Under the pieces are notes generated by a model. That model ran no database searches. It had not been told where the DNA came from and was given only the letters and a program-made list of their open reading frames with translations. 64,000 nt of DNA. It comes from Algiphilus aromaticivorans DG1253 (GTDB lineage Bacteria; Pseudomonadota; Gammaproteobacteria; Nevskiales; Nevskiaceae). How positions within the stretch are numbered: position 1 is the stretch's first letter; the number at the start of each line of letters is the position of its first letter. This document shows positions 18,340-25,689 of the stretch, piece after piece. Position numbers and translations under genes: made by a program. The DNA lies in NCBI RefSeq assembly GCF_000733765.1, contig NZ_JPOG01000001.1, positions 992,001 to 1,056,000 of the forward strand, given 5' to 3'.

Positions 18340-18406
18340 CCTTCGCCGGTGTGATTGGCGGCGCTGCCAATCAGACTGCTTTGTAGTGACGCCGTCATCG
18401 GCGCTG
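18340..18406 (-). ncRNA. Structured leader RNA (or small RNA) upstream of DUF3034
   Basis: From the predicted start near 18406 the minus strand forms CGCCG-ATGA-CGGCG, then an 8-bp perfect stem TGATTGGC/GCCAATCA (18373-18352) with hexaloop AGCGCC, then the terminator. The same order recurs upstream of the OmpA-cupredoxin gene. I do not recognise a known riboswitch core. Either an attenuator controlling the operon or a short sigma-54-dependent RNA. Confidence 0.55.
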
Positions 18407-18416
18407 GGTGAATATC

Positions 18417-18432
18417 AGCAAATGCCGTGCCA
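18417..18432 (-). promoter_or_regulatory. Sigma-54 promoter of the DUF3034 operon
   Basis: Minus strand TGGCACGGCATTTGCT, matching TGGCACG-N4-TTGCW exactly with GG and GC at the required 12-base spacing. An activator protein must be encoded elsewhere. A perfect inverted repeat CGCAAAGC-N5-GCTTTGCG at 18523-18543, upstream of this promoter and of the divergent one at 18716, is a candidate activator site. Confidence 0.88.
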
Positions 18433-18522
18433 ATCTTCGGAAAGCTGGCAATGGCGTGCTGTGTGCGCGTTCTTGGGGCTCGCCCTGCTGGACCCGGAGT
18501 CGCGTTCAGGTGAGGCTGCGGC

Positions 18523-18543
18523 CGCAAAGCGGGCGGCTTTGCG
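18523..18543. promoter_or_regulatory. Candidate activator-binding inverted repeat between divergent sigma-54 promoters
   Basis: CGCAAAGC and GCTTTGCG are separated by five bases, about 100 bases upstream of the minus-strand -24 element and about 175 upstream of the plus-strand one: workable distances for a sigma-54 activator. No protein is assigned. The rest of 18234-18938 holds no supportable gene. Confidence 0.45.
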
Positions 18544-18715
18544 CACCAACGGTGCACCGCCGCTGCCCTTAGATGCTGCAGCGCACCATTCCGAGGCATC
18601 GCCTGGACGGAGGTCGGCTGCTTCCATCTCGACGGTGAGTCAACGGAACGTGTCGACAGTAGGCGCTGCCAAGGCCGGCGACGTGCCGTGAAGTCAGGGG
18701 GTGACGTCTACACGC

Positions 18716-18731
18716 TGGCACATGGCTTGCT
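18716..18731 (+). promoter_or_regulatory. Sigma-54 promoter of the RND permease gene
   Basis: TGGCACATGGCTTGCT has TGGCAC, the correct spacing and TTGCT. It points toward the RND gene starting at 18939, about 200 bases downstream, and diverges from the DUF3034 promoter at 18417-18432. Confidence 0.85.
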
Positions 18732-18938
18732 ATTCAAGCTTGCATGCGCTCGTACCGCAGCGGCGCGCTTGGACCGAAGGCGGTCACCGATCTGGACCAC
18801 AGCGTCACCTGCGTTGCAGCGCACTTTTCGCGCGCGGCGAGGGGCGCAGCTATTCAGGAAGCGCCGTTCGATGACCTATCAATTTTCCGCAACTCTTGCG
18901 TCGCATACGCGATGCAGTGATAACCGCTGGAGCCCTTC

Positions 18939-21521
18939 ATGCGCTCCAATCTGAGCCCTCGGTACGCCACTTTCGTTGCGCGGCGCAGCGGATGGGCCGT
19001 GCTCGCAGTGGCCGTGCTGACCGGCGTTGTCGCCGCAGGCGCGGTGCTCGGTGACCGAGTCGCGGGCGATATCGGCGAGGTCAGCATGCGCTCGCCCGCG
19101 CACGAGGCGCGGGATGTCATAGAAGCCACTTACGCGTCCACGCAGCACATCGACTCCTACATCATCGTGCGCGATGGCGCCGAGCGGCTGCCCGGCATGG
19201 CTGCGGTGCTCAGGGGGCTGCGTTTCCAGGCCGCGATCACGTCGCATCCCGAAATTGCGCCCACGCTTGTTGCGACCGATGCGGTGAAGGGGTTGGAGAA
19301 TTTCGTCGGGCGTGCGGCCTGCGCGATGGAGGCTGAGAAAGTTGCTGACGAGTCCGGGGCATCTCTGCCCCGGCAGGAAGGAACGCGCGTGGCGCAGGCG
19401 GACTGCGACCTGCACGCTCAGATCAGCGCCGTCGAGCGCCTCGCGGAGGCGGAGTTTCGCGCGTTGATTGCCGCCGTGGTCGATCCTGCTACCGCGCCGG
19501 CCGGCAGCAATCCGCGGCGCTTCCTGCCGGTAGGTGCTGAGGGCGAGGATGTCCCGCGTGGCCCGCGGGCGATGCTGCTCTCGCAGCGCAACCCTAATAG
19601 TGCGCCAGTTTCGATGGAGGAGGTGCGGCGTGCGCAGCTTCGTATCGACGCCATGCTGTCCGATTGGTTTGACGGCGCCTTCATTCACGGCGAGGGCGTG
19701 GCGAAAGCTGAATCGACCCGTGCTGTGGCGGACAGCTTTAGGTTGATCACGCCGATAGCTCTGGTCTTGCTTGCAGTGGTGCTCACGCTGACATTGCGCG
19801 ACCCGTGGGACATCGCATTGACGCTGCTTGGTGTCGTTGTCGTCGTGCTTTGGCTTCAGGGCTTGCAGGGGTGGCTGGCGATCCCCTCGACGTCGATCCT
19901 CATCGCAGTGCCTTTCCTGCTTGTGGGTCTGGGCGTCGACTACGCGCTGCATGTGCTCATGCGCTATCGCGAAGCGGGCGAGACGCCGGCGGAGGGCCTT
20001 GCCGATGGGATACAGGGACCGGCGCCTCGCGACGCGATGACACGGGGTTTGCTCCCTGTGCTGCCCGCGCTCGGCATTGCGGCTGTATCCACGGCCATCG
20101 GCTTTCTCGCCAACATCTTCAGCCCGCTGGAATCCATCCGCGACTTCGCCTTGATCAGCGGCTTGGGCATTCTGGCGACGCTGCTTGTCTTCACCAGTTT
20201 CGTGCCTGCGCTCAAGGTGCTGCTCGAAACCTTTCTGCAGAAGCGCGGGCGGACGCGTCGCAGACACGCTCTGGGCCGGGCGCCAGGGCTGCTTAACCGC
20301 CTTCTTCTTGCGGCCGCTTACGCCGGGGTGCGTTGGCCTTGGCGCGTGAGCTTTCTTGCGCTGGTGTTGGCGGTGGCAGGTTTCGTTGCGGCGCTCGGTA
20401 TCGACACCAGCTTCAAGCGAACGGATTTCCAACCTTCCAAGGCCCCCAGTTGGTTGCGGAGCCTGCCCGCGCCTCTGGCACCGGCGGATTATTCCGTCAA
20501 GGACAACTTCGCCTATCTGCTCGACCATTTCGGCCTGATCGCACGGCCGATGGAGGCCGAGATTCTCCTGCGTGGTGACGTGACCTCGCCGGAGATGCTG
20601 CAGGCTATCGAGGCCGTATCCTTGCGCGCGACACGTAACGGCACCTTTGTGACCGCCAGCCCGGCTGGCTTGATCCGCATGGCCGCGCGCTCCGATGCCG
20701 ACTTTGCCGCCGCACTCGCCGAGCGTGACGATGATGGGGACGGCTTGCCCGACCGCGACGTAGCGACCCTCTACGATCAACTGTTTACGCTCTCACCTGA
20801 TCGCGCTGCCGAGGTTCTGTATCGCGGGGAGGGTGTCTATCAATCAGCGCGGCTGCCGATAGGTCTGCTACTGAATGCCTCCGTGCAGGACATCGCTACG
20901 GACATTAGCGCGCTGGCCAGCATCATCGAAGAACGTGCGCCGGTGCGCGCAGTCGCGACGGGTCGGCCGGTGCTCAGTGCCAAGGTGCAATCCGCTTTGT
21001 TCGCGACCCTGGTCGAAGGCTTCGCCATCACTCTGATCGTTATCGCAGCCCTGCTCGCCGTGCTTTACGGCATGCGGTGGCATGCGCCTGGTGTGGGACC
21101 GCTGCTCTTGCTGCCGGTGGTAGTGGCCTTGGCGTGTCTGCTTGGTCTGATGCGCTTGCTCGGGATCCCCTTCAACTCGGAGACGGTGGTGATCACGAGC
21201 CTCGCTATAGGCATCGGGGTCGACTACAGCGTGCACATCGGCGAGCGCTTCCTGAGCGCGCGTGCCAGGGTGGGCGGGGTGTCGCTGCATGACGCCATGC
21301 AGGAGGTCTTGACCGGTACCGGCGGCGCATTGCTTGGCAGCGCGGTGACGACGGCCTGCGGTTTCGGCGTTCTGGCACTGGCAACATCGCCGCCTTTGCA
21401 GCGCTTCGGCCTCGTTACGGGCATGTCCATCCTGCTGGCCTTGCTGGCCAGCGTCGTGTTGCTGCCGAGCCTCTTGGTGCTGCGCGAGCGGTGGCTTTCG
21501 GTGCGTGCCCAAGTGCAGTAG
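18939..21521 (+). CDS. RND superfamily permease (MMPL/HAE3 type)
   Basis: 860 residues. Two repeated halves, each with one leading helix, a large periplasmic domain and a block of about five helices. The conserved helix-4 signatures are GVDYALHVLMRYRE (about residues 334-347) and GVDYSVHIGERF (about 764-775). The second periplasmic loop carries DDDGDGLPDRD, a Ca-binding-like Asp cluster that I recall from HAE3 proteins. No adaptor or outer-membrane channel gene adjoins it; HAE3/HpnN members act alone on lipids or hydrophobic compounds. Substrate unknown. Confidence 0.85.
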   Translation: MRSNLSPRYATFVARRSGWAVLAVAVLTGVVAAGAVLGDRVAGDIGEVSMRSPAHEARDVIEATYASTQHIDSYIIVRDGAERLPGMAAVLRGLRFQAAITSHPEIAPTLVATDAVKGLENFVGRAACAMEAEKVADESGASLPRQEGTRVAQADCDLHAQISAVERLAEAEFRALIAAVVDPATAPAGSNPRRFLPVGAEGEDVPRGPRAMLLSQRNPNSAPVSMEEVRRAQLRIDAMLSDWFDGAFIHGEGVAKAESTRAVADSFRLITPIALVLLAVVLTLTLRDPWDIALTLLGVVVVVLWLQGLQGWLAIPSTSILIAVPFLLVGLGVDYALHVLMRYREAGETPAEGLADGIQGPAPRDAMTRGLLPVLPALGIAAVSTAIGFLANIFSPLESIRDFALISGLGILATLLVFTSFVPALKVLLETFLQKRGRTRRRHALGRAPGLLNRLLLAAAYAGVRWPWRVSFLALVLAVAGFVAALGIDTSFKRTDFQPSKAPSWLRSLPAPLAPADYSVKDNFAYLLDHFGLIARPMEAEILLRGDVTSPEMLQAIEAVSLRATRNGTFVTASPAGLIRMAARSDADFAAALAERDDDGDGLPDRDVATLYDQLFTLSPDRAAEVLYRGEGVYQSARLPIGLLLNASVQDIATDISALASIIEERAPVRAVATGRPVLSAKVQSALFATLVEGFAITLIVIAALLAVLYGMRWHAPGVGPLLLLPVVVALACLLGLMRLLGIPFNSETVVITSLAIGIGVDYSVHIGERFLSARARVGGVSLHDAMQEVLTGTGGALLGSAVTTACGFGVLALATSPPLQRFGLVTGMSILLALLASVVLLPSLLVLRERWLSVRAQVQ

Positions 21522-21556
21522 GTCGGTAGGGTGGCGCAGGGTGGTAGCGTGGCCAT

Positions 21557-21582
21557 AAAAAATGCCCCGCATATGCGGGGCA
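21557..21582 (-). terminator. Intrinsic terminator of the OmpA-cupredoxin operon
   Basis: A 20-base perfect palindrome (TGCCCCGCAT/ATGCGGGGCA, 21563-21582) is followed on the minus strand by TTTTTT (21562-21557). It lies about 80 bases past the cupredoxin stop and also just after the convergent RND gene. A second stem, GGTCTCT/AGAGACC at 21585-21608, lies between it and the gene. Confidence 0.88.
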
Positions 21583-21659
21583 AATGGTCTCTACAGACCG
21601 GGAGAGACCTCATGCCCGCTACCGGTTTCGATCCTTCGAAACGCGGCAGCGGCCTTTGC

Positions 21660-22031
21660 TCACGGGGCCTTGACCTCGATGGTCCCCTTCATTCGCGGAT
21701 GCATGGAGCAGTGGTACTCGTAAGTACCGGGCTCGTCGAAGGTGTGGGACCAGGTCGACTCCATATGCAGACGCCCGCTCTTGGTGCCGTCCGCGAGCGT
21801 GACTTTGTGGTTCGAACCGTCGTAGTTGGTCCAGACGACGGTCGTACCCGGCGTTACTTCGAGCACTTCGGGGTCGAAGCGCATGAAATCGACGATGTCT
21901 ACCTTCGCCGACCCTTCGGGTGGGGGTGATGCGTCTTCTGCCCCGGATGCAATAGGAGCAACGGCGAAGAGCAGGGCCGCCGCCAGCATGGTTGGCGGCT
22001 GTAGCAGGTGTCGTAGGGTCATGGGACTCAT
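21660..22031 (-). CDS. Periplasmic cupredoxin (plastocyanin/amicyanin-like)
   Basis: 123 residues. A signal peptide (about 1-30, ending IASGAE) precedes one cupredoxin domain. Type-1 copper ligands are visible in order: His in NYDGSNHKVTL, then Cys, His and Met in YEYHCSMHPRMKG. It is a small soluble electron carrier or copper protein. It begins eight bases after the stop of the OmpA-cupredoxin gene, and the two cupredoxin domains are clearly related, suggesting duplication and fusion. Confidence 0.92.
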   Translation of the reverse strand: MSPMTLRHLLQPPTMLAAALLFAVAPIASGAEDASPPPEGSAKVDIVDFMRFDPEVLEVTPGTTVVWTNYDGSNHKVTLADGTKSGRLHMESTWSHTFDEPGTYEYHCSMHPRMKGTIEVKAP

Positions 22032-22039
22032 GGAACTCC

Positions 22040-23434
22040 TTAGTCACTGGGGGATACGACGACTCTTCCGGTCATCGAGGGGTGGATGCCGCAGCTGTAC
22101 TCGTAGCTGCCGCTCGCTTCGAAAGTGCGCTCGTAGCTGTCGCCGGTTGAGAGCTCCGGGCTTTCCGTGTCTTCGAATGCGACGATGTGAGCGCGCCTGT
22201 CGGCGTTGACCCAGGTGACGGTCGTGCCGACGGGCACGGTGAGTGCCTCTGGCGAGAACTCGAAGTTCTCGATGGTCACTGTCGAATCCGACGTCACAGC
22301 ATCGGCGGAAGTGTCCGAAGAGGCGTCTTCTTCGGGTGTCCCGGCGCTCGTATCGGCTTCGGGCGGAGCCTTCTCAGGGCCGCCTTCTTCCACAACGTGC
22401 AGTTCCGCGCGGCGATTGGCAGCACGTCCCTCGGCGGTGTCGTTGTCGTCGATGGGCTGCAGTTCGCCGAATCCGCGCACGCTCATGCGACCCTCGGCAA
22501 CACCCAGCGAGACCAAGCGCTGCTTGACGGCTTTCGCGCGCCGCGAGGAGAGATCATCGTTGTAGGCTTCGGAGGCCGAGTCGTCGGTGTGTCCGCGAAT
22601 CTCGACCTTGAGGTCCGGGCGTTCGACCACCAGAGCTTCCGCGACGCGCTCCAATGTTCGCCTCGCGCTCTCGTCGAGCTCGGTGCTGTCGACCGCGAAG
22701 TTGACGCCTTCGAGCACGATGGTGTCGTCCTGCTCGCAGCCGGACAGGTCGACAGGGCCGTCCGGACCCGTTATCGCGCAGGGCGCTTCCACGACCCGCA
22801 CGGGCTCCGGCTCGGGCTCGGGCATCGGTTCCGGAGCTGGTGGCGCCGCGGCTGCTACGGCCGTCGCGGCGCCGAAGGGGAGCTTCAGTCCCAGATTGAT
22901 GCGCGGTTCCTCGACATCGGCCGCGCTCTGGTAGAGCGCCTCGACGACGAAGGACATGTTGCCGAAGCCGCCCATCTCATAGCCGAGCCCGCCACTGTAG
23001 TGGCCATGGTTGCCGGCCAGTGCCTGCAGATGCAGGTAGAGATTGCCAGCGAAGGGGTAGAGATTCAGGCCCAGGCCGCCGCCGTAGAGATCGAAGTCGC
23101 CGCCGTCGGGGCAGGCTACGCCCAGACCGCCGCAGAGCAGGCCGCTCTCCTCCGGATCGACGTCGCCGTAGTCGAGATAGCTGGCACTGAGTTCGACGGC
23201 CATATATTCCGTCAGCCGGCGGCCCACGGCCAGGGCTGCGCCATAGCCGTCGTCGGTATGACGCTCGTCGTCCGCGAAGACATAGGAGGCCATGGGCATT
23301 ACGTAGTAGCGACTGTCGTAGTCGGCGGCAGCTCCCGATGCCGGCAGGAGTAGTGCGAGCCAGGCCAAGCCGATTGTTGCGGTACGCGACCACGCCTGCC
23401 TGGCATGTGCCGCGAGGCTATCTACGTTCGTCAT
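22040..23434 (-). CDS. OmpA-family outer-membrane protein with C-terminal cupredoxin domain
   Basis: 464 residues from ATG 23434 (RBS GGGAGAAG); codons upstream belong to the leader. Order: signal peptide (to about 35), eight-stranded-type barrel (about 38-195), Pro/Glu linker (PEPMPEPEPEP), OmpA peptidoglycan-binding domain (about 235-355; FAVDSTELDE, IRGHTDD, LSSRRAKAVKQRL, RRAEL), acidic Ser/Thr linker, and a cupredoxin domain (about 395-464). The copper ligands are present: His in RRAHIVAF, Cys-His-Met in YSCGIHPSMTG. I know of no described family with this architecture. Confidence 0.9.
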   Translation of the reverse strand: MTNVDSLAAHARQAWSRTATIGLAWLALLLPASGAAADYDSRYYVMPMASYVFADDERHTDDGYGAALAVGRRLTEYMAVELSASYLDYGDVDPEESGLLCGGLGVACPDGGDFDLYGGGLGLNLYPFAGNLYLHLQALAGNHGHYSGGLGYEMGGFGNMSFVVEALYQSAADVEEPRINLGLKLPFGAATAVAAAAPPAPEPMPEPEPEPVRVVEAPCAITGPDGPVDLSGCEQDDTIVLEGVNFAVDSTELDESARRTLERVAEALVVERPDLKVEIRGHTDDSASEAYNDDLSSRRAKAVKQRLVSLGVAEGRMSVRGFGELQPIDDNDTAEGRAANRRAELHVVEEGGPEKAPPEADTSAGTPEEDASSDTSADAVTSDSTVTIENFEFSPEALTVPVGTTVTWVNADRRAHIVAFEDTESPELSTGDSYERTFEASGSYEYSCGIHPSMTGRVVVSPSD

Positions 23435-23500
23435 TGCGCTTCTCCCTAGTTGTCCATCTTCGTGCCGGTCGACGGCCTTCGGGCTTATTGGTGCCCCAAC

Positions 23501-23538
23501 AAAAAAGCCCACCCCGCCCTTGAAGGGCTGGATGGACT
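23501..23538 (-). terminator. Intrinsic terminator in the leader of the OmpA-cupredoxin gene
   Basis: On the minus strand AGTCCATCC pairs with GGGGTGGGCT around an inner GCCC-TTCAA-GGGC hairpin, followed by TTTTTT (23506-23501). It lies between the sigma-54 promoter at 23609-23624 and the start codon at 23434, repeating the arrangement found upstream of DUF3034. Confidence 0.88.
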
Positions 23539-23598
23539 TCGCTATCCGAGGGGCGGTCCCCGTTGACCGCGGCAATCTGTCGCCCATTTTTCGGGCCG
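23539..23598 (-). ncRNA. Structured leader RNA (or small RNA) upstream of OmpA-cupredoxin
   Basis: The predicted transcript start is near 23598. Stem-loops in order on the minus strand: GCCC-(7)-GGGC, then GCGGTC/GACCGC (23570-23553) with hexaloop AACGGG, then the terminator. This two-hairpin-plus-terminator order matches the DUF3034 leader although the sequences differ. The hexaloops in both leaders have A at position 1 and G at position 4. Confidence 0.55.
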
Positions 23599-23608
23599 GG
23601 TTTAATCA

Positions 23609-23624
23609 AGCAAAAGGCATGCCA
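23609..23624 (-). promoter_or_regulatory. Sigma-54 promoter of the OmpA-cupredoxin operon
   Basis: Minus strand TGGCATGCCTTTTGCT: TGGCA, N4 in register, TTGCT. Its -24 element is only about 20 bases from that of the divergent promoter at 23643-23658, so the two face away from each other almost back to back. Confidence 0.85.
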
Positions 23625-23642
23625 GCTATTCGTGACGCGGTA

Positions 23643-23658
23643 TGGCACATGCCTTGCT
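23643..23658 (+). promoter_or_regulatory. Sigma-54 promoter of the TPR operon
   Basis: TGGCACATGCCTTGCT, correct spacing between GG and GC. It reads into the gene starting at 23765, about 95 bases after the predicted start site. Divergent from 23609-23624. Confidence 0.87.
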
Positions 23659-23764
23659 TGCGCTATCAGCTAGAAAGCGCGATCGGCTGACGGCGGCCGC
23701 GGGCAAAGAAGCTCCCGCTATTTCACGAGGCAGAGGTTGGGCGGTGCTCCCGCCGGAGGCGTGA

Positions 23765-24322
23765 ATGCTGGATTGGCTCCTATCAAGTGGTCGAAGACTC
23801 CTGCTCGGACAAGGGCTGCTGATCTGCGCCCTGCTACCGGCACCGGTGCTTGCATCGCCGCCGACGGATTCAATGCACAGCCCGGTCGTCGCTGCAGTCC
23901 ATGAGGCTCTCGCCGTCGAGCGCTTGTACGCGCAGAACAAGGCCTCGGCGGTCGGAAACGGGGAAGTTCAGGTCTATATCGGCGTGGAGACCGAGGATCT
24001 GATGCTGCAGGAAGCAACGCTGACCGTGGCGGGTCGCGAAGCCGTGCGCATCGAGTTGGGGCATCGCGGCGCAGCGGCGCTGCTGGGTGGCGGCATGCTG
24101 CGGTTGCGCGATGATTGGGAAGGTGCCGGTACTGTTCCGCTGCACGTCGAGATCCTGGCGCGCCAGACTGGTGCCGGCATGAGCGCACATATGGTGCGTC
24201 TTGCTCTGCAAACGGACTATGTTCCGGAGTCCGAGCCGCTCGGCTTGCGCTTGGCCATTACGCGCGACGGGATGTTCCGGCGCCACGCGTTGCAACGTCG
24301 CGAATGGAGTGCTCAGCCATGA
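23765..24322 (+). CDS. Exported protein of unknown function, first gene of TPR operon
   Basis: 185 residues. ATG with GGAGG six bases upstream. A hydrophobic N-terminal signal (LLLGQGLLICALLPAPVLAS) is followed by a helical segment and a beta-rich domain (EVQVYIGVETEDLMLQEATLTV...). I recognise no family. It overlaps the next start (ATGA at 24319-24322) and so is cotranslated with the first TPR protein. Confidence 0.75.
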   Translation: MLDWLLSSGRRLLLGQGLLICALLPAPVLASPPTDSMHSPVVAAVHEALAVERLYAQNKASAVGNGEVQVYIGVETEDLMLQEATLTVAGREAVRIELGHRGAAALLGGGMLRLRDDWEGAGTVPLHVEILARQTGAGMSAHMVRLALQTDYVPESEPLGLRLAITRDGMFRRHALQRREWSAQP

Positions 24323-25689
24323 GGCCCGCAGCCGGTTGGCGCTGGATGAGCGGCTTGTCCGCCGCGTTGCTCGTCACCTCCGCTGCCGTCGCGGAGCTTG
24401 CGGTCGACCCCCGCCTTGCTCATGCGCAGTGGCTGCTCGATAGCGGGCACCCTTATCGCGCAGCCGCAGAATTGGCAAGCATCCCGAGTGATGCCCTGTC
24501 GCCCGCGATCGCGGCCCGCAAGGTGGCCTTGCAAGAAGCGGTTGTCGGGGACCTTGTCGCAGCACTGACCCATTCCGGCGTTGCGGTACGATCGGGCGGA
24601 GAACCGTCGCTGGACGAAGCCCTCCGAAAGCTCGCGCAGGACGGCACAGACGATGCCGTGCTCAAGGCGCTACTCGACGCTACGGCAGGCAGCGACCCGA
24701 TAGCGCGCGGTGTGCGCGACCAGGTGCATCTGCTGCTCGGTCGTCGCGCGCTGGCGCGCGGCGCGGCCCACGAGTCACGCGAGCATTTCAGCTCGGTGCA
24801 CAGCCCCGGCCCCTATGCCACCGAGGCATTGCTGGCCCTGGGGTGGAGCTATCTACTCCCCGTCGGAGGCGATCCAGCGAGCGCCGGGACCGGTGACTCG
24901 TCTTCAGTCTGGGCGCCGATCGCTACGCCGCTGCGCGCGACCTCCGCGGATGCACTCGCTGCGTTCCGCCGTAGCACGCCGTTTCGGAGTGCCTCCGGGG
25001 TGGCCGGGAGCGAGCGAGCCGGGGATCTGGAAGCGGCTCTGGGTGTCTGGCAGGAACTGATCGGCCGCGATCCGCTCGATCCTCCCGTACAGGAAGGTCT
25101 GCTCGCGATTGCCTACGCCTACCAGCACCTCGGTGCGCGGGAGCAGGCCTTCGAGCGCTACAAGCGTGCACTGGATTCGCTGCGTCGGGGCAGGGATCTG
25201 CTCGATGATGCCTTGGCCCATGTCGATTCTGGCGCGTTGCTTGACGCGCTGCGGGAGAACGCCATGGACCCGCCGGGCGGATGGCCCTGGTGGGCCGTGG
25301 AGCGGCGGGCTGCCCAGTGGTGGCGCAATGGCGGGCGGGAGGTCCCGGGTCTGTTCTACGCGCACTACCTGATGGCCGACTTGCGCTTCCGTGAGATCGC
25401 CCAGCGAACGCAGCTGCTCACGATCGTCGTGGACCGCATGGAGACGGCAACTCAGCTGCAGGAGGGCAACGTGGTATCCGAGGCGCGTACGGTGGCTGCC
25501 AGCCTGCGCCCGGAGTTGCGTAGCCAGGAGCGTGCGCTGCAGGAGCGCGCGACGGAGCTGATGGCATCTCGGCTGGCGCTCACCGAGCGCTACATGGCCG
25601 AAGCCCATTTCGCGCTGGCACGTATGAGCGAACCCGGCGCCACCGATGTTGCTGTCGCGTCGGGAAGCGGGAAGGAGGCTGCGCCATGA
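24319..25689 (+). CDS. Exported TPR-like helical repeat protein
   Basis: 456 residues from ATG 24319; the open frame upstream overlaps the previous gene. A signal peptide (MSGLSAALLVTSAAVAE) leads into helical repeats, including LLLGRRALARGAAHESREHF and LLAIAYAYQHLGAREQAFERYKRAL, a clear TPR unit. The C-terminal third is coiled-coil-rich (RPELRSQERALQERATELM). Probably a periplasmic scaffold. Overlaps the next gene by ATGA. Confidence 0.8.
   Translation: MRPAAGWRWMSGLSAALLVTSAAVAELAVDPRLAHAQWLLDSGHPYRAAAELASIPSDALSPAIAARKVALQEAVVGDLVAALTHSGVAVRSGGEPSLDEALRKLAQDGTDDAVLKALLDATAGSDPIARGVRDQVHLLLGRRALARGAAHESREHFSSVHSPGPYATEALLALGWSYLLPVGGDPASAGTGDSSSVWAPIATPLRATSADALAAFRRSTPFRSASGVAGSERAGDLEAALGVWQELIGRDPLDPPVQEGLLAIAYAYQHLGAREQAFERYKRALDSLRRGRDLLDDALAHVDSGALLDALRENAMDPPGGWPWWAVERRAAQWWRNGGREVPGLFYAHYLMADLRFREIAQRTQLLTIVVDRMETATQLQEGNVVSEARTVAASLRPELRSQERALQERATELMASRLALTERYMAEAHFALARMSEPGATDVAVASGSGKEAAP

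Noticed and set aside
18340-18406. Glycine or c-di-GMP (GEMM) riboswitch in the DUF3034 leader
   Set aside because: GGCGAAGGAG and ACAAAGC fragments are reminiscent, but the conserved cores of either class are not present.
18386-18691. Open frames in the gap between DUF3034 and the RND gene
   Set aside because: They overlap the sigma-54 promoter and the inverted repeat, lack RBSs and have low-complexity composition.
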